Notes under the pieces: model-generated
Database searches by the model: none
The model's input: the letters and a program-made list of their open reading frames with translations, nothing else
What the model was told of the DNA's origin: nothing
Part shown: positions 46,095 to 54,314 of the stretch, piece by piece
How positions within the stretch are numbered: position 1 is the first letter of the stretch
How the letters are laid out: each line of letters opens with the position of its first letter
NCBI GenBank assembly: GCA_964442655.1
Contig: CAYTZM010000003.1
Coordinates: forward strand, 78,542 to 142,541
Length of the DNA: 64,000 nucleotides
Origin: GCA-002727615 sp964442655
GTDB lineage: Bacteria; Pseudomonadota; Alphaproteobacteria; TMED109
Direction: 5' to 3'
Translations under genes and position numbers: made by a program

Positions 46095-46697
46095 ATGAAA
46101 AGTGAAGAGTTTATAGAGTTTTTTGATCCAATAGAATTATTTTCTAATTGGATTGCAGATGCTAAAAAACATGAAGAAAAGAATTATAATGCTTTTTGTC
46201 TAGCAACTTCTGATGTAATGGGTGTGCCATCAGCTAGAATGATTTTACTTAAAAGCTTTGATGAACGTGGATTTATATTTTTTACTAATTTAAATAGTAA
46301 GAAGGCGAAAGAGTTTGATAAAAATGTTAAAGTCGCTTTATGTTTTTATTGGAAATCTTTAAATAAGCAGGTTCGGATTGATGGGACTATAATGGATTTG
46401 CCCTTAAAAGAATCAGATGAATATTTTTCGAATAGACCTAGAGATAGTCAAATAGGGTCTTGGGCTAGTGATCAATCTAATTATATAGATGGAGGGTATA
46501 AAAACTTAATAAAAAAATTTGCTTTTTATAAAAATAAGTTTAAAGGAAACAAAATATCTAGACCTAAACATTGGGCAGGAAAAATAGTAGTACCAGAAAA
46601 AATAGAGTTTTGGTCTGAAAGAAAAAACAGACTACATGAAAGAGTGTTGTTTAGTGCCTATAATGATGAATGGAAGAAAGAATATTTATATCCATAA
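46095..46697 (+). CDS. pdxH: pyridoxine/pyridoxamine 5'-phosphate oxidase
   Basis: This FMN enzyme of about 200 residues makes pyridoxal phosphate. Seen are SARMILLKSFDERGFIFFTN near residue 48, the FYWKSLNKQVRIDG block near 88, the RPRDSQIGSWASDQS block near 115, and the C-terminal WSERKNRLHERV. A GTG lies one codon before the ATG; the AAGGA Shine-Dalgarno at 46085-46089 is 5 bases from the ATG and only 2 from the GTG, so the ATG is used. Confidence 0.95.
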   Translation: MKSEEFIEFFDPIELFSNWIADAKKHEEKNYNAFCLATSDVMGVPSARMILLKSFDERGFIFFTNLNSKKAKEFDKNVKVALCFYWKSLNKQVRIDGTIMDLPLKESDEYFSNRPRDSQIGSWASDQSNYIDGGYKNLIKKFAFYKNKFKGNKISRPKHWAGKIVVPEKIEFWSERKNRLHERVLFSAYNDEWKKEYLYP

Positions 46698-46702
46698 AAA
46701 GG

Positions 46703-47161
46703 TTAAGCAGGATATAACACACCAAGAGTTTCTGCTACGCATGCTGGTCTTTCTTGGTCTTCAATTTCTATAGTTAATTCATTTTTAATTTTATAACCTC
46801 CGCCTTTTGTAGGATTAACTTCTAATAATTTGAAAGATCCTCTTAAGTTTGAACCAGCTTTTACAGGAGATAAAAATCTTACTTTATCAACGCCATAGTT
46901 TAAAGAATGAGCAATATTTTTTACTTCGTATGTGTTATAGCTCATCCATGGTGTTAAAGAAAGAGTTAGAAAACCATGTGCAATTGTAGAACCAAAAGGT
47001 CCTTCTTGGGCTTTTTTTTCATCAACATGTATCCATTGGAAATCTTGAGTAGAATTAGCAAATTCATTAATTTTTTCTTGTGTAACTTTAACCCAAGGAC
47101 TTTTTCCGGTTATTTTTCCAATATATGTTGATAATTCATCTATAGAGTTTAACGTTAGCAT
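46703..47161 (-). CDS. MaoC-like (R)-specific enoyl-CoA hydratase family protein
   Basis: This 152-residue hot-dog protein has the hydratase-2 motif in FQWIHVDEKKAQEGPFGSTIAHGFLTLSL, with the catalytic Asp/His pair (about residues 41-46) and the following substrate-binding Gly-Ser-Thr-Ile-Ala-His-Gly block. Family members hydrate trans-2-enoyl-CoA to (R)-3-hydroxyacyl-CoA, or serve in related acyl metabolism. It is convergent with pdxH and divergent from msrB; the acyl-CoA gene group starts about 500 bases further on. Confidence 0.85.
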   Translation of the reverse strand: MLTLNSIDELSTYIGKITGKSPWVKVTQEKINEFANSTQDFQWIHVDEKKAQEGPFGSTIAHGFLTLSLTPWMSYNTYEVKNIAHSLNYGVDKVRFLSPVKAGSNLRGSFKLLEVNPTKGGGYKIKNELTIEIEDQERPACVAETLGVLYPA

Positions 47162-47255
47162 TTAATTCTCCATATATATTTATATTAAGGTTTTTTAATA
47201 TACTATATAATAAGGTAAAACTTTATTCTATGAATTTTTATATAGAGGGTAATAA

Positions 47256-47627
47256 ATGTCTAAAAGAAATAAATTAACTAAGGAACAATTCTCTGTAGCG
47301 ATAGAAGGTGACACTGAAGGACCTTTTACTGGAATCTATAATGCAGAAAAAAGGAAGGGAAATTATATTTGTGTAGTATGTGATAGCAAATTGTTTAGTT
47401 CATCAACTAAATACGATAGCGGAACTGGTTGGCCTGCTTTTTACGCTCCTTATAATGAGAATGCTGTTTCTAATTATCAAGATAATTCGCATGGTATGGA
47501 AAGAATTGAAGTAAAGTGTAAAGAATGTGATGCTCATTTAGGACATGTTTTTAATGATGGCCCTCAACCTAGTGGTTTAAGGTATTGTATAAATTCTGTA
47601 GTTTTAAAATTTATAGAAGAAAAATAG
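47256..47627 (+). CDS. msrB: peptide-methionine (R)-S-oxide reductase
   Basis: This 123-residue repair enzyme has both zinc CxxC pairs (YICVVCDS near residue 39 and VKCKECDAHLGH near 87), the SGTGWPAF substrate block, and the catalytic Cys in GLRYCINSVVL. It reduces the R form of methionine sulfoxide. The start has a GAGGG-like ribosome-binding site. It is convergent with the following FadJ-like gene. Confidence 0.95.
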   Translation: MSKRNKLTKEQFSVAIEGDTEGPFTGIYNAEKRKGNYICVVCDSKLFSSSTKYDSGTGWPAFYAPYNENAVSNYQDNSHGMERIEVKCKECDAHLGHVFNDGPQPSGLRYCINSVVLKFIEEK

Positions 47628-47632
47628 AAAAT

Positions 47633-49147
47633 TTAAATTTTTTCTAATATTTTATTATCTATCATGAATCTTGAGCCTAGTTTATTAGCAAATTTTTCAT
47701 TATTTTTAATAAACTTTTTTATGTCATATTGTTTGATCCAAGTGAAAGGACCTCCTGTCCATTCAGGTAACCCAAAGTCTTTAATTACAATATAATCAAA
47801 TTTATTTTTATCTATATTATTTGTTAATTTAGAATAATTAAAAATACAATTATTTATTGAGCTAAATAATAACCTTTCTTCAACTTCCATAATGTCAGGT
47901 TGTTTTTTTTCTGAAGGAATGAGGTCGGTTAATCCTTTCCAAATTTTTAACTTATTTTTTTCTTTATACTCATAGAACCCTTTATTTGTTGAACAACCTT
48001 TTCTATTATTTTTCTGCATTGATCTAATTAAGGCTGCACATGGGGCATCATTTGAGTCTAGTTGTGATATAATAGATTGTAATTCTATTTTATCTGCAGT
48101 TTCTAATGGCGATGTTAAAAATCCTAGTCTTTTTCCGGCATTCTCAATCATTGGAGGAGATACTCCATCCATAAGTAATTTTACACCTTCTGCTGCATAA
48201 TTTTCAACAAATGATTTTTTATAAGAAGTTAATTCCTCGTTCATATAATTACAATTTTTCGGTTTGTAAAAATTTAATGTATATACCATTGATCTTGTTT
48301 TGGATTTAGTTATTAGCCAAGTAAAGTGTCTTGCTTCTATTTTTAACCCTGTGTTTATATCAGTATTTAAGCCTTCAAATATGCAGCTTATAAGAGTTTT
48401 AATAGAAGGGTAATGGTCTCCATTTTTTCCATGTAATGTAGCAATTTGGGAAATAAAAAATCCTAAATTTTCACCCAAGAAAGGGTTCATGCTTTTGGAT
48501 GAATTTTGTTTTTTATCCCATGGTTGGTAAGAACTTAAATTATTTAAAATATATTGTTTACATTGATTAATTAGATCTTCTTTTTTTGTGATTTCATTTA
48601 TTATATTTATTTTTAAAGCCTCTTCTGAAGACAATATTGTATCCTTAAGTAATAATTTTAAACTTTGCGATGTTCCAATAGTAAGTGGTAGTCTTAGGCT
48701 CCCTCCTATATTAGGACATAAATTATATTTTGTATTTTTTAAAATAATTTTCGTGTTTTCAGAATTATCTGCAATTTTATAATGGCTGTGTAAAATTAAT
48801 TCTAATCCACCTAATTGTACTTCACCTGAAATAGCGCTGACTATTGGTTTTCCTAATGTTTCTATTTTTCTGAGATTAGTGGTTAAAAGAATAAGAGAAT
48901 TAAAAATTTCTTTTGAAGATTTTAAATTATATAAATATTTTAAGTCATAACCATGATGAAAAGATTTTTTAGCAGATAAAATAATAATTCCTTTTATATT
49001 TTTATTTTCAACTATAAAATCAGTAGCTTTACATAAATCATTTATTGTAGATTTATTAAATATATTATTTATATTATTTTTGTTATCAAAGATAAGGGTG
49101 CAAATATTATTTTTATCTATATCTAACTTTATATTTTCCAAATTCAT
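47633..49147 (-). CDS. FadJ/FadB-like protein lacking the NAD-binding domain
   Basis: This 504-residue protein aligns with two ends of the roughly 730-residue trifunctional beta-oxidation subunit. Residues 1-190 are an enoyl-CoA hydratase/isomerase domain and residues 200-300 the linker helix. Residues from about 308 match the two C-terminal 3-hydroxyacyl-CoA dehydrogenase helical domains (EGVKLLMDGVSPPMIENAG, then NKGFYEY, then the GGPFTW block). The Rossmann NAD-binding domain with its GxGxMG loop, normally between them, is absent. In the hydratase part, the Glu119 equivalent remains (Glu116 in GGLELIL) but the Glu139 equivalent is Asn138. It probably is not an active dehydrogenase. It lies 6 bases after the thiolase gene. 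Confidence 0.85.
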   Translation of the reverse strand: MNLENIKLDIDKNNICTLIFDNKNNINNIFNKSTINDLCKATDFIVENKNIKGIIILSAKKSFHHGYDLKYLYNLKSSKEIFNSLILLTTNLRKIETLGKPIVSAISGEVQLGGLELILHSHYKIADNSENTKIILKNTKYNLCPNIGGSLRLPLTIGTSQSLKLLLKDTILSSEEALKINIINEITKKEDLINQCKQYILNNLSSYQPWDKKQNSSKSMNPFLGENLGFFISQIATLHGKNGDHYPSIKTLISCIFEGLNTDINTGLKIEARHFTWLITKSKTRSMVYTLNFYKPKNCNYMNEELTSYKKSFVENYAAEGVKLLMDGVSPPMIENAGKRLGFLTSPLETADKIELQSIISQLDSNDAPCAALIRSMQKNNRKGCSTNKGFYEYKEKNKLKIWKGLTDLIPSEKKQPDIMEVEERLLFSSINNCIFNYSKLTNNIDKNKFDYIVIKDFGLPEWTGGPFTWIKQYDIKKFIKNNEKFANKLGSRFMIDNKILEKI

Positions 49148-49153
49148 TAATAA

Positions 49154-50362
49154 TTAGATTCTTTCTATAATAGTAGCAGTTCCCATTCCTGCACCTACAC
49201 ATAAAGTGATTAAGCCAGTAGACAAGTCTCTTCTTTCTAGTTCATCTAGCACTGTTCCTAATATAATAGCTCCTGTAGCTCCTAATGGATGGCCTAAAGA
49301 TATTGCTCCTCCATTTACGTTTACTATAGAATGGTCAATTTCCAAAGCTTCCATAAATCTTAATACTACGGCAGCAAAAGCTTCATTCATTTCAAATAGA
49401 TCTATATCAGAGGCATTCATTTTTGCTCTCTTTAAAGCTTTATCTGCAGAATCAGCAGGGCCAGTTAGCATAATGGTTGGCTCAGAACCTATAGATGCAA
49501 ATGAACGGATTTTAGCTCTCGGTTTTAATTCATATTTTTTACCCATTTCTTTGTTTCCAATAAGTACTCCTGCCGCTCCATCAACGATACCTGAAGAATT
49601 TCCTGCATGATGCACATGTTCAATGGCTTCAATTTCCGGATATTTTAAAATAGCTACATCGTTAAATCCATGTTTTTCTCCTGCATGAGCAAAGGAAGGG
49701 TCTAATGATGCCAGGGATTGCATAGTAGTTTCTGGTCTCATATATTCATCTCTATCTAAAATTGTAAGTTTATTTTGATCTTTTACAGAAACAATAGATT
49801 TTCCAAATCTTTTTTCTTTCCATGCATTAGAGGCTCTTTTTTGAGATTCTACTGCATAACTATCAACATCAGTTCTTGAATAGCCATATTTTGTAGCCAA
49901 CAAGTCTGCAGATATTCCTTGAGGAACGAAGTAGGAGTTATATGCCACTGTTGGGTCTGCCATCCAAGCTCCGCCAGAGCTACCCATGGGAACTCTAGAC
50001 ATAGATTCTACTCCTCCGCCAACAGATAGGTCGGCTTGGCCACTCATTATTTGTCCAGCAGCAATATTTACGGCTTCAAGGCCAGAAGCACAAAATCTAT
50101 CTACCTGAACACCACTAACCGTTTGATCCCATTTTGCTTCTAAAACAGCTGTCCTTGCTATATCAGCTCCTTGTTCACCGGTAGGATGTACACAGCCTAA
50201 AACAACATCGTCTACATCTGAAGTATTTAAATTATTTCTTTCTTTAATAGCTTTTAATATTTGTGAAGCTAGTTGTACTGGAGGCACTTCGTTGAGTGCT
50301 CCACTTTTTTTTCCTTTACCTCTTGGTGTTCTTACAGCATCATATATTATTGCTTCGGTCAT
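49154..50362 (-). CDS. acetyl-CoA C-acyltransferase (thiolase, FadA-like)
   Basis: This 402-residue thiolase shows the acyl-accepting Cys in QVDRFCASGLEAVN near residue 88, GGGVESMSRVPMG near 115, the NVNGGAISLGHPLGATGA block with the catalytic His near 350, and the second Cys in LCVGAGMGTA near 390. It cleaves 3-ketoacyl-CoA to acetyl-CoA. It sits between the acyl-CoA dehydrogenase and FadJ-like genes, with 6-11 base gaps, so the three form a beta-oxidation operon. Confidence 0.93.
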   Translation of the reverse strand: MTEAIIYDAVRTPRGKGKKSGALNEVPPVQLASQILKAIKERNNLNTSDVDDVVLGCVHPTGEQGADIARTAVLEAKWDQTVSGVQVDRFCASGLEAVNIAAGQIMSGQADLSVGGGVESMSRVPMGSSGGAWMADPTVAYNSYFVPQGISADLLATKYGYSRTDVDSYAVESQKRASNAWKEKRFGKSIVSVKDQNKLTILDRDEYMRPETTMQSLASLDPSFAHAGEKHGFNDVAILKYPEIEAIEHVHHAGNSSGIVDGAAGVLIGNKEMGKKYELKPRAKIRSFASIGSEPTIMLTGPADSADKALKRAKMNASDIDLFEMNEAFAAVVLRFMEALEIDHSIVNVNGGAISLGHPLGATGAIILGTVLDELERRDLSTGLITLCVGAGMGTATIIERI

Positions 50363-50373
50363 AATGTTTTCCT

Positions 50374-51519
50374 TTATATTTTTAATGTTCTACTAATTAT
50401 TTCTTTCATAATTTCATTGGTTCCACCATATATTCTCTGCACTCTTGCATCTTCCCAGGCTCGAGCTATTGGATATTCTCTCATATATCCATAGCCGCCA
50501 TGTAATTGTACACAAACATCAACTAATTTACATTGTAATTCTGTAGTCCATAATTTTGCCATAGCTCCATCGGCGGCATCAAATTCTTTATTTAAGTGTT
50601 TATCAATACAATCATCTAAATATATTTGGGCTACGTTTAATTCTGTTTTAAGTTCTGCTAATTTAAATTTAGTATTTTGAAATTCTGCTATTTTTTTACC
50701 AAATACATTTCGTTGGTTTACATATTCAATTGTCCAATTTAGAGCGGCTTTACTAGCTGCAACTGCTGCCACTGCTATGGATAGTCTTTCTTGAGGTAAT
50801 TCTTCCATTAAATGGTAAAAACCTTTACCTTTTTCTCCTAAAAGATTGAATTTAGGTAATATGACATTATCAAAAAATAGCTCTGAAGTATCTTGTGCTT
50901 TTAAACCAACTTTATCCAAATTTCTTCCTCTTTTAAAACCATTTCTATCTCCTTCACACATAACTAGTGAAGTGCCTTTTGCTCCTTCTTTTGGATTAGT
51001 TTTAGCTACGACGATAATTAAGTCTGCTGTTTGCCCATTTGTTATAAAAGTTTTTTGTCCATTTAGAGTTATTTTTTCATTTGAAATATGAGCTGTAGTT
51101 TTTACGGCTTGTAAATCGCTTCCTGTTCCTGGTTCTGTCATTGCTATTGCACCAACAAGTCTACCTTCACACATTCCTGGTAACCAGCTTTTTTTCTGTT
51201 CTTTAGTTCCATAATTAAGAATATAAGGGATAACTATGTCAGAATGCACAGATACGCCGGGGCCTGTTGCTCCTACTTTCATTAATTCTTCTACAACAAT
51301 TATGTTATGTCTAAAATCACCACCACCACCACCATATTCAGAAGGAACATCAGGGCAAAGTATGCCTGCTGCACCAGCCTCAAGCCAAAAGTCTCTAGAA
51401 ACAACTCCTTTTGTCTCCCATTCTTCATGGTATGGTACAACGTGTTTCTTTATAAACTTTTGTACCGTATCCCTGAACATGTCATGGTGTTCATCAAATA
51501 TTTTTCTTATTGAAGACAT
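50374..51519 (-). CDS. acyl-CoA dehydrogenase
   Basis: This 381-residue flavoenzyme has the acyl-CoA dehydrogenase layout: N-terminal helices, the middle strand domain with IAMTEPGTGSDLQ near residue 127, the block EELPQERLSIAVAAVAAS near 243 and the C-terminal YGGTNEIMKEI. The ELPQERL block and the Gly at the position of the MCAD catalytic Glu resemble the long-chain/isovaleryl type, where the base sits on another helix. Chain-length specificity is not certain. A good Shine-Dalgarno (AAGGA) fixes the start. It is first in the beta-oxidation operon. Confidence 0.9.
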   Translation of the reverse strand: MSSIRKIFDEHHDMFRDTVQKFIKKHVVPYHEEWETKGVVSRDFWLEAGAAGILCPDVPSEYGGGGGDFRHNIIVVEELMKVGATGPGVSVHSDIVIPYILNYGTKEQKKSWLPGMCEGRLVGAIAMTEPGTGSDLQAVKTTAHISNEKITLNGQKTFITNGQTADLIIVVAKTNPKEGAKGTSLVMCEGDRNGFKRGRNLDKVGLKAQDTSELFFDNVILPKFNLLGEKGKGFYHLMEELPQERLSIAVAAVAASKAALNWTIEYVNQRNVFGKKIAEFQNTKFKLAELKTELNVAQIYLDDCIDKHLNKEFDAADGAMAKLWTTELQCKLVDVCVQLHGGYGYMREYPIARAWEDARVQRIYGGTNEIMKEIISRTLKI

Positions 51520-51672
51520 ATAGCAGTCCTTATAATTTTTTTTATTTTAATTTATAGTTGATTAAATGACAATTTTTCATTTTAGAAAATATTAATTTTG
51601 TATTCATAATTTTTTAAATATGATAAATCTCATAAGTTTAATTATGATTTTTAAAATATAGTTGGTTTAATT

Positions 51673-53088
51673 ATGAAAAATAAGAGGTATAAATATTTAT
51701 ATGTATTTTTTATATTTATGATTGTTAACATTTCTACTGCCGCCGACTATTCATATGTAAAAGAAAAAATAAATCAAATTCGAATAGGAGACGAAAAAGA
51801 TCGAATTACTGTTGTTCAAGAACTAGGAAGACTTTCCTCTAATGCAAATTTAGCCATACCAGATTTAATACTAGCGTTAAAAAATGATGATTCTGAAAAA
51901 GTTAGATTTGAAATTATTAGAGCTTTAGAAAGAATAGGAGGACAAGCAAACTCTACAGTACCTGCTTTAATAGAGGTTTTATCTGATGAAAATTGGGAAA
52001 TTAGATGGGCAGCAGCTGGAGCTTTAACTACATTTGGAAAAAAGTCTGCTATGGCAGTTCCTGAGTTAGTAGTTTTATTAAGGGATCCTGAGCCATATGT
52101 TAGAAATGCTGCATTAGCTACTTTAGGAAAGATGGGACCAATATCTGTAGCCGCAATGATGGAAGAAGTGAATAAACCATTAGATTATGCTGAAGATCAA
52201 TTAGATATGAGGTTGGTTTGTATTAGATCAATTGGAGCATTAGGAGCAAAGGCTATGATAGCTGTTCCTCTTTTAATAGAAAATTCTGAACATGAAAATC
52301 CTGTTTTGCGTTTAGAGGCAGTAATAGCTATACGAAAAATAGGGGGCGATGATTCTATGCCAGGAGAAATAGGTTGGTTGGCTGAGCCAGATGAAATGAT
52401 TTGGCCAAAAATTGGACCAAAGATGGAAGGAAATTTTCTAATGTTTTCAGAAGCAAAACAAATGGTCATTATTTCTGTAGTGAATACATTATTAAAGAAA
52501 ACTTCTGATCCGGATGTAAGAGTACAATACGCTGCAATTAAAGGTTTAGCAGACTTTGGTAATAAAGCACTGCCTGCAAAAGAAAAGTTAGTTGAATATA
52601 TGAATAGTGGAACTCCTGTTATTCGAAGAGTTGCAATAGATGTTTTGGGAAATTTAGGAGATGAGGCTGATGATATTATTCCAGATTTGGTAACAGCTTT
52701 ATCAGATTTTGATGCTAATGTGCAGTGGGCTGCTATCCAAGCTTTAAGAAAAAAAGGCAAAAAAGTAATACCGGAATTAATTTATATGTTAGAGTATGAT
52801 GATGATTCCTTGACTCCTAATATATTACGTACGTTTTCAGAATTAGGTAATAATGCAGAAGGTGCGATTGATAATATTTTAATAATATTGCAACATAATA
52901 ACTCAGAATACAGAGCTTTAGCAGCAGAAGCATTAGGAGAAATAGGAGAACCTTCAGACGTGGTAATGAAATCGTTAAATATATTAAAAGAAGATAAAAA
53001 TGAATATGTTTCTTCTTCAGTAAAATGGGCTCTTAATGAACTTCAGAATATAAAAAATATAAGGGAATTTACAGATAATGAAGATTAG
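51673..53088 (+). CDS. secreted HEAT-repeat protein
   Basis: This 471-residue protein starts with a signal peptide (hydrophobic about residues 9-24, cleavage near STAADY) and then consists of roughly a dozen HEAT repeats. Repeats include VRFEIIRALERIGGQA, IRWAAAGALTTFGKKSA, VRNAALATLGKMGPIS and VQWAAIQALRKKG. Such alpha-solenoids act as protein-binding scaffolds; nothing shows enzymatic activity. It overlaps the following VWA gene by 11 bases, so the two are cotranslated. The pair is convergent with the xox genes, suggesting but not proving a role in periplasmic dehydrogenase assembly. Confidence 0.85.
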   Translation: MKNKRYKYLYVFFIFMIVNISTAADYSYVKEKINQIRIGDEKDRITVVQELGRLSSNANLAIPDLILALKNDDSEKVRFEIIRALERIGGQANSTVPALIEVLSDENWEIRWAAAGALTTFGKKSAMAVPELVVLLRDPEPYVRNAALATLGKMGPISVAAMMEEVNKPLDYAEDQLDMRLVCIRSIGALGAKAMIAVPLLIENSEHENPVLRLEAVIAIRKIGGDDSMPGEIGWLAEPDEMIWPKIGPKMEGNFLMFSEAKQMVIISVVNTLLKKTSDPDVRVQYAAIKGLADFGNKALPAKEKLVEYMNSGTPVIRRVAIDVLGNLGDEADDIIPDLVTALSDFDANVQWAAIQALRKKGKKVIPELIYMLEYDDDSLTPNILRTFSELGNNAEGAIDNILIILQHNNSEYRALAAEALGEIGEPSDVVMKSLNILKEDKNEYVSSSVKWALNELQNIKNIREFTDNED

Positions 53089-53767
53089 TAAATATATTTT
53101 TATAATTTTTCTTAGTTTATTTTTTTATAAAGATACAATTATTGCCCAAAAAGTTTTTGTAGATTTGGAGTTGGTTTTAGCAGTAGATGTTTCATCAAGT
53201 GTTGATGAAGAAGAATATCAATTACAAGTAAGAGGAGTTGCTGCGGCATTTAGACATCCAGATGTTGTAGCTGCTATAGAAGGAACGGGAGGTAATGGTT
53301 TAGCCGTTGCAATGGTACAATGGTCTGACAATGAGGAACAAGTTCTAGTAGGCGGGTGGCATATTATTAGGAACGCAGCAGATGCTGCTCAGTACGCTAG
53401 AATAATAAAAAGATCCCCAAGAATTATAGCCGGAGGGCAAACATCAATTGCTGGTGCTCTGTCTTTTTCTATAAATGAAATTAATAATAATAATATTAAT
53501 AGTAATAGAAAAGTTATAGATGTATCTGGTGATGGAAGAGCTAATAATGGGATTCACCCAATGAATATTAGGGATATTGCTATAGATCAAGGAATTACAA
53601 TTAATGGTCTCGTTATTCTTAATGAAGAGCCCTTTTTAGATGGCTATTTTGAAAGGGGAGTTATAGGAGGTAGAGGTGGTTTTGTGATGATAGCTGAAGA
53701 TTATAGAGATTATGCTGCAATGATATTACAAAAATTATTAAGAGAAATAGGAATGCCAGTAAGCTAA
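53078..53767 (+). CDS. secreted DUF1194 protein with VWA/MIDAS fold
   Basis: This 229-residue protein has a signal peptide (about residues 1-23, ending IIAQ), then a von Willebrand A-like domain with an intact metal-ion site: DVSSSVD near residue 39, the GGQTSIAGAL Thr near 122 and DVSGDGRANNG near 150. This arrangement is the DUF1194 family. VWA proteins commonly serve in metal insertion or complex assembly; MxaC and MxaL of classical methanol dehydrogenase clusters are VWA proteins. A comparable role next to xoxF is inference. It shares a transcript with the HEAT gene and ends inside an inverted repeat. Confidence 0.85.
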   Translation: MKISKYIFIIFLSLFFYKDTIIAQKVFVDLELVLAVDVSSSVDEEEYQLQVRGVAAAFRHPDVVAAIEGTGGNGLAVAMVQWSDNEEQVLVGGWHIIRNAADAAQYARIIKRSPRIIAGGQTSIAGALSFSINEINNNNINSNRKVIDVSGDGRANNGIHPMNIRDIAIDQGITINGLVILNEEPFLDGYFERGVIGGRGGFVMIAEDYRDYAAMILQKLLREIGMPVS

Positions 53768-53800
53768 TCTCAGTATGGAATTATTATATGAGATTAGCTT
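53761..53800. terminator. 12-bp inverted repeat between convergent genes
   Basis: AAGCTAATCTCA (53761-53772) and its perfect complement TGAGATTAGCTT (53789-53800) enclose a 16-base loop. The first arm contains the stop codon of the DUF1194 gene. Neither side carries a run of T, so this is a weak bidirectional terminator or a stabilising 3' hairpin rather than a textbook Rho-independent site. Confidence 0.5.
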
Positions 53801-53816
53801 ATTAAATTAAAAAGTT

Positions 53817-54287
53817 CTATGGATATACTCCGTATTTAAAATCACTACCAGCGGATTTTCTATCTTTATATTCTTGTCTCATATATGCAATGATTTTCCA
53901 TATATCATCATCACTTATAGTAGCTCCAAATGCACCCATTTGGGTTGGTCTTCCATTTATTGTTAAACCGGACGCAATTGTAGAATAAAGATTTATATTA
54001 GTTCCCCCACTTTTTTTATAATAACCTCTAGTTAAAGGAGGACCTTTAGCGCCTATACCTCTCATACCATGACAATAAGAGCAACGCTGATTAAATCTTT
54101 CATAACCTGCTGCAATTGCTTCTGCATCCCCTTCGAAAGGGTTAATCATATCGTCTTCAAGCATGTCCCCATATTTATCTAATTTATCCTTAGCAAATGA
54201 ATTTGATATGAATACATTACTTGTAAATAATATAGTTAAAGCTATTAGAAAAATTATGTTAATTGAAAGATTTTTTAAATTTATCAT
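53817..54287 (-). CDS. xoxG: periplasmic cytochrome c, XoxG-type electron acceptor
   Basis: This class I cytochrome c of about 156 residues has a signal peptide (cleavage near NSFAKD), one heme motif CSYCH (residues 69-73) and the likely axial Met117 in PTQMGAFG. XoxG accepts electrons from the lanthanide methanol dehydrogenase and passes them to the oxidase. An upstream in-frame ATG (54299) is part of ATGGGAGGAGTAATG, where GGAGGAG is the ribosome-binding site of the second ATG, so the start is 54287. It follows xoxJ by about 27 bases. Confidence 0.87.
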   Translation of the reverse strand: MINLKNLSINIIFLIALTILFTSNVFISNSFAKDKLDKYGDMLEDDMINPFEGDAEAIAAGYERFNQRCSYCHGMRGIGAKGPPLTRGYYKKSGGTNINLYSTIASGLTINGRPTQMGAFGATISDDDIWKIIAYMRQEYKDRKSAGSDFKYGVYP

Positions 54288-54314
54288 TACTCCTCCCATG
54301 GTTAATAAAAATTT

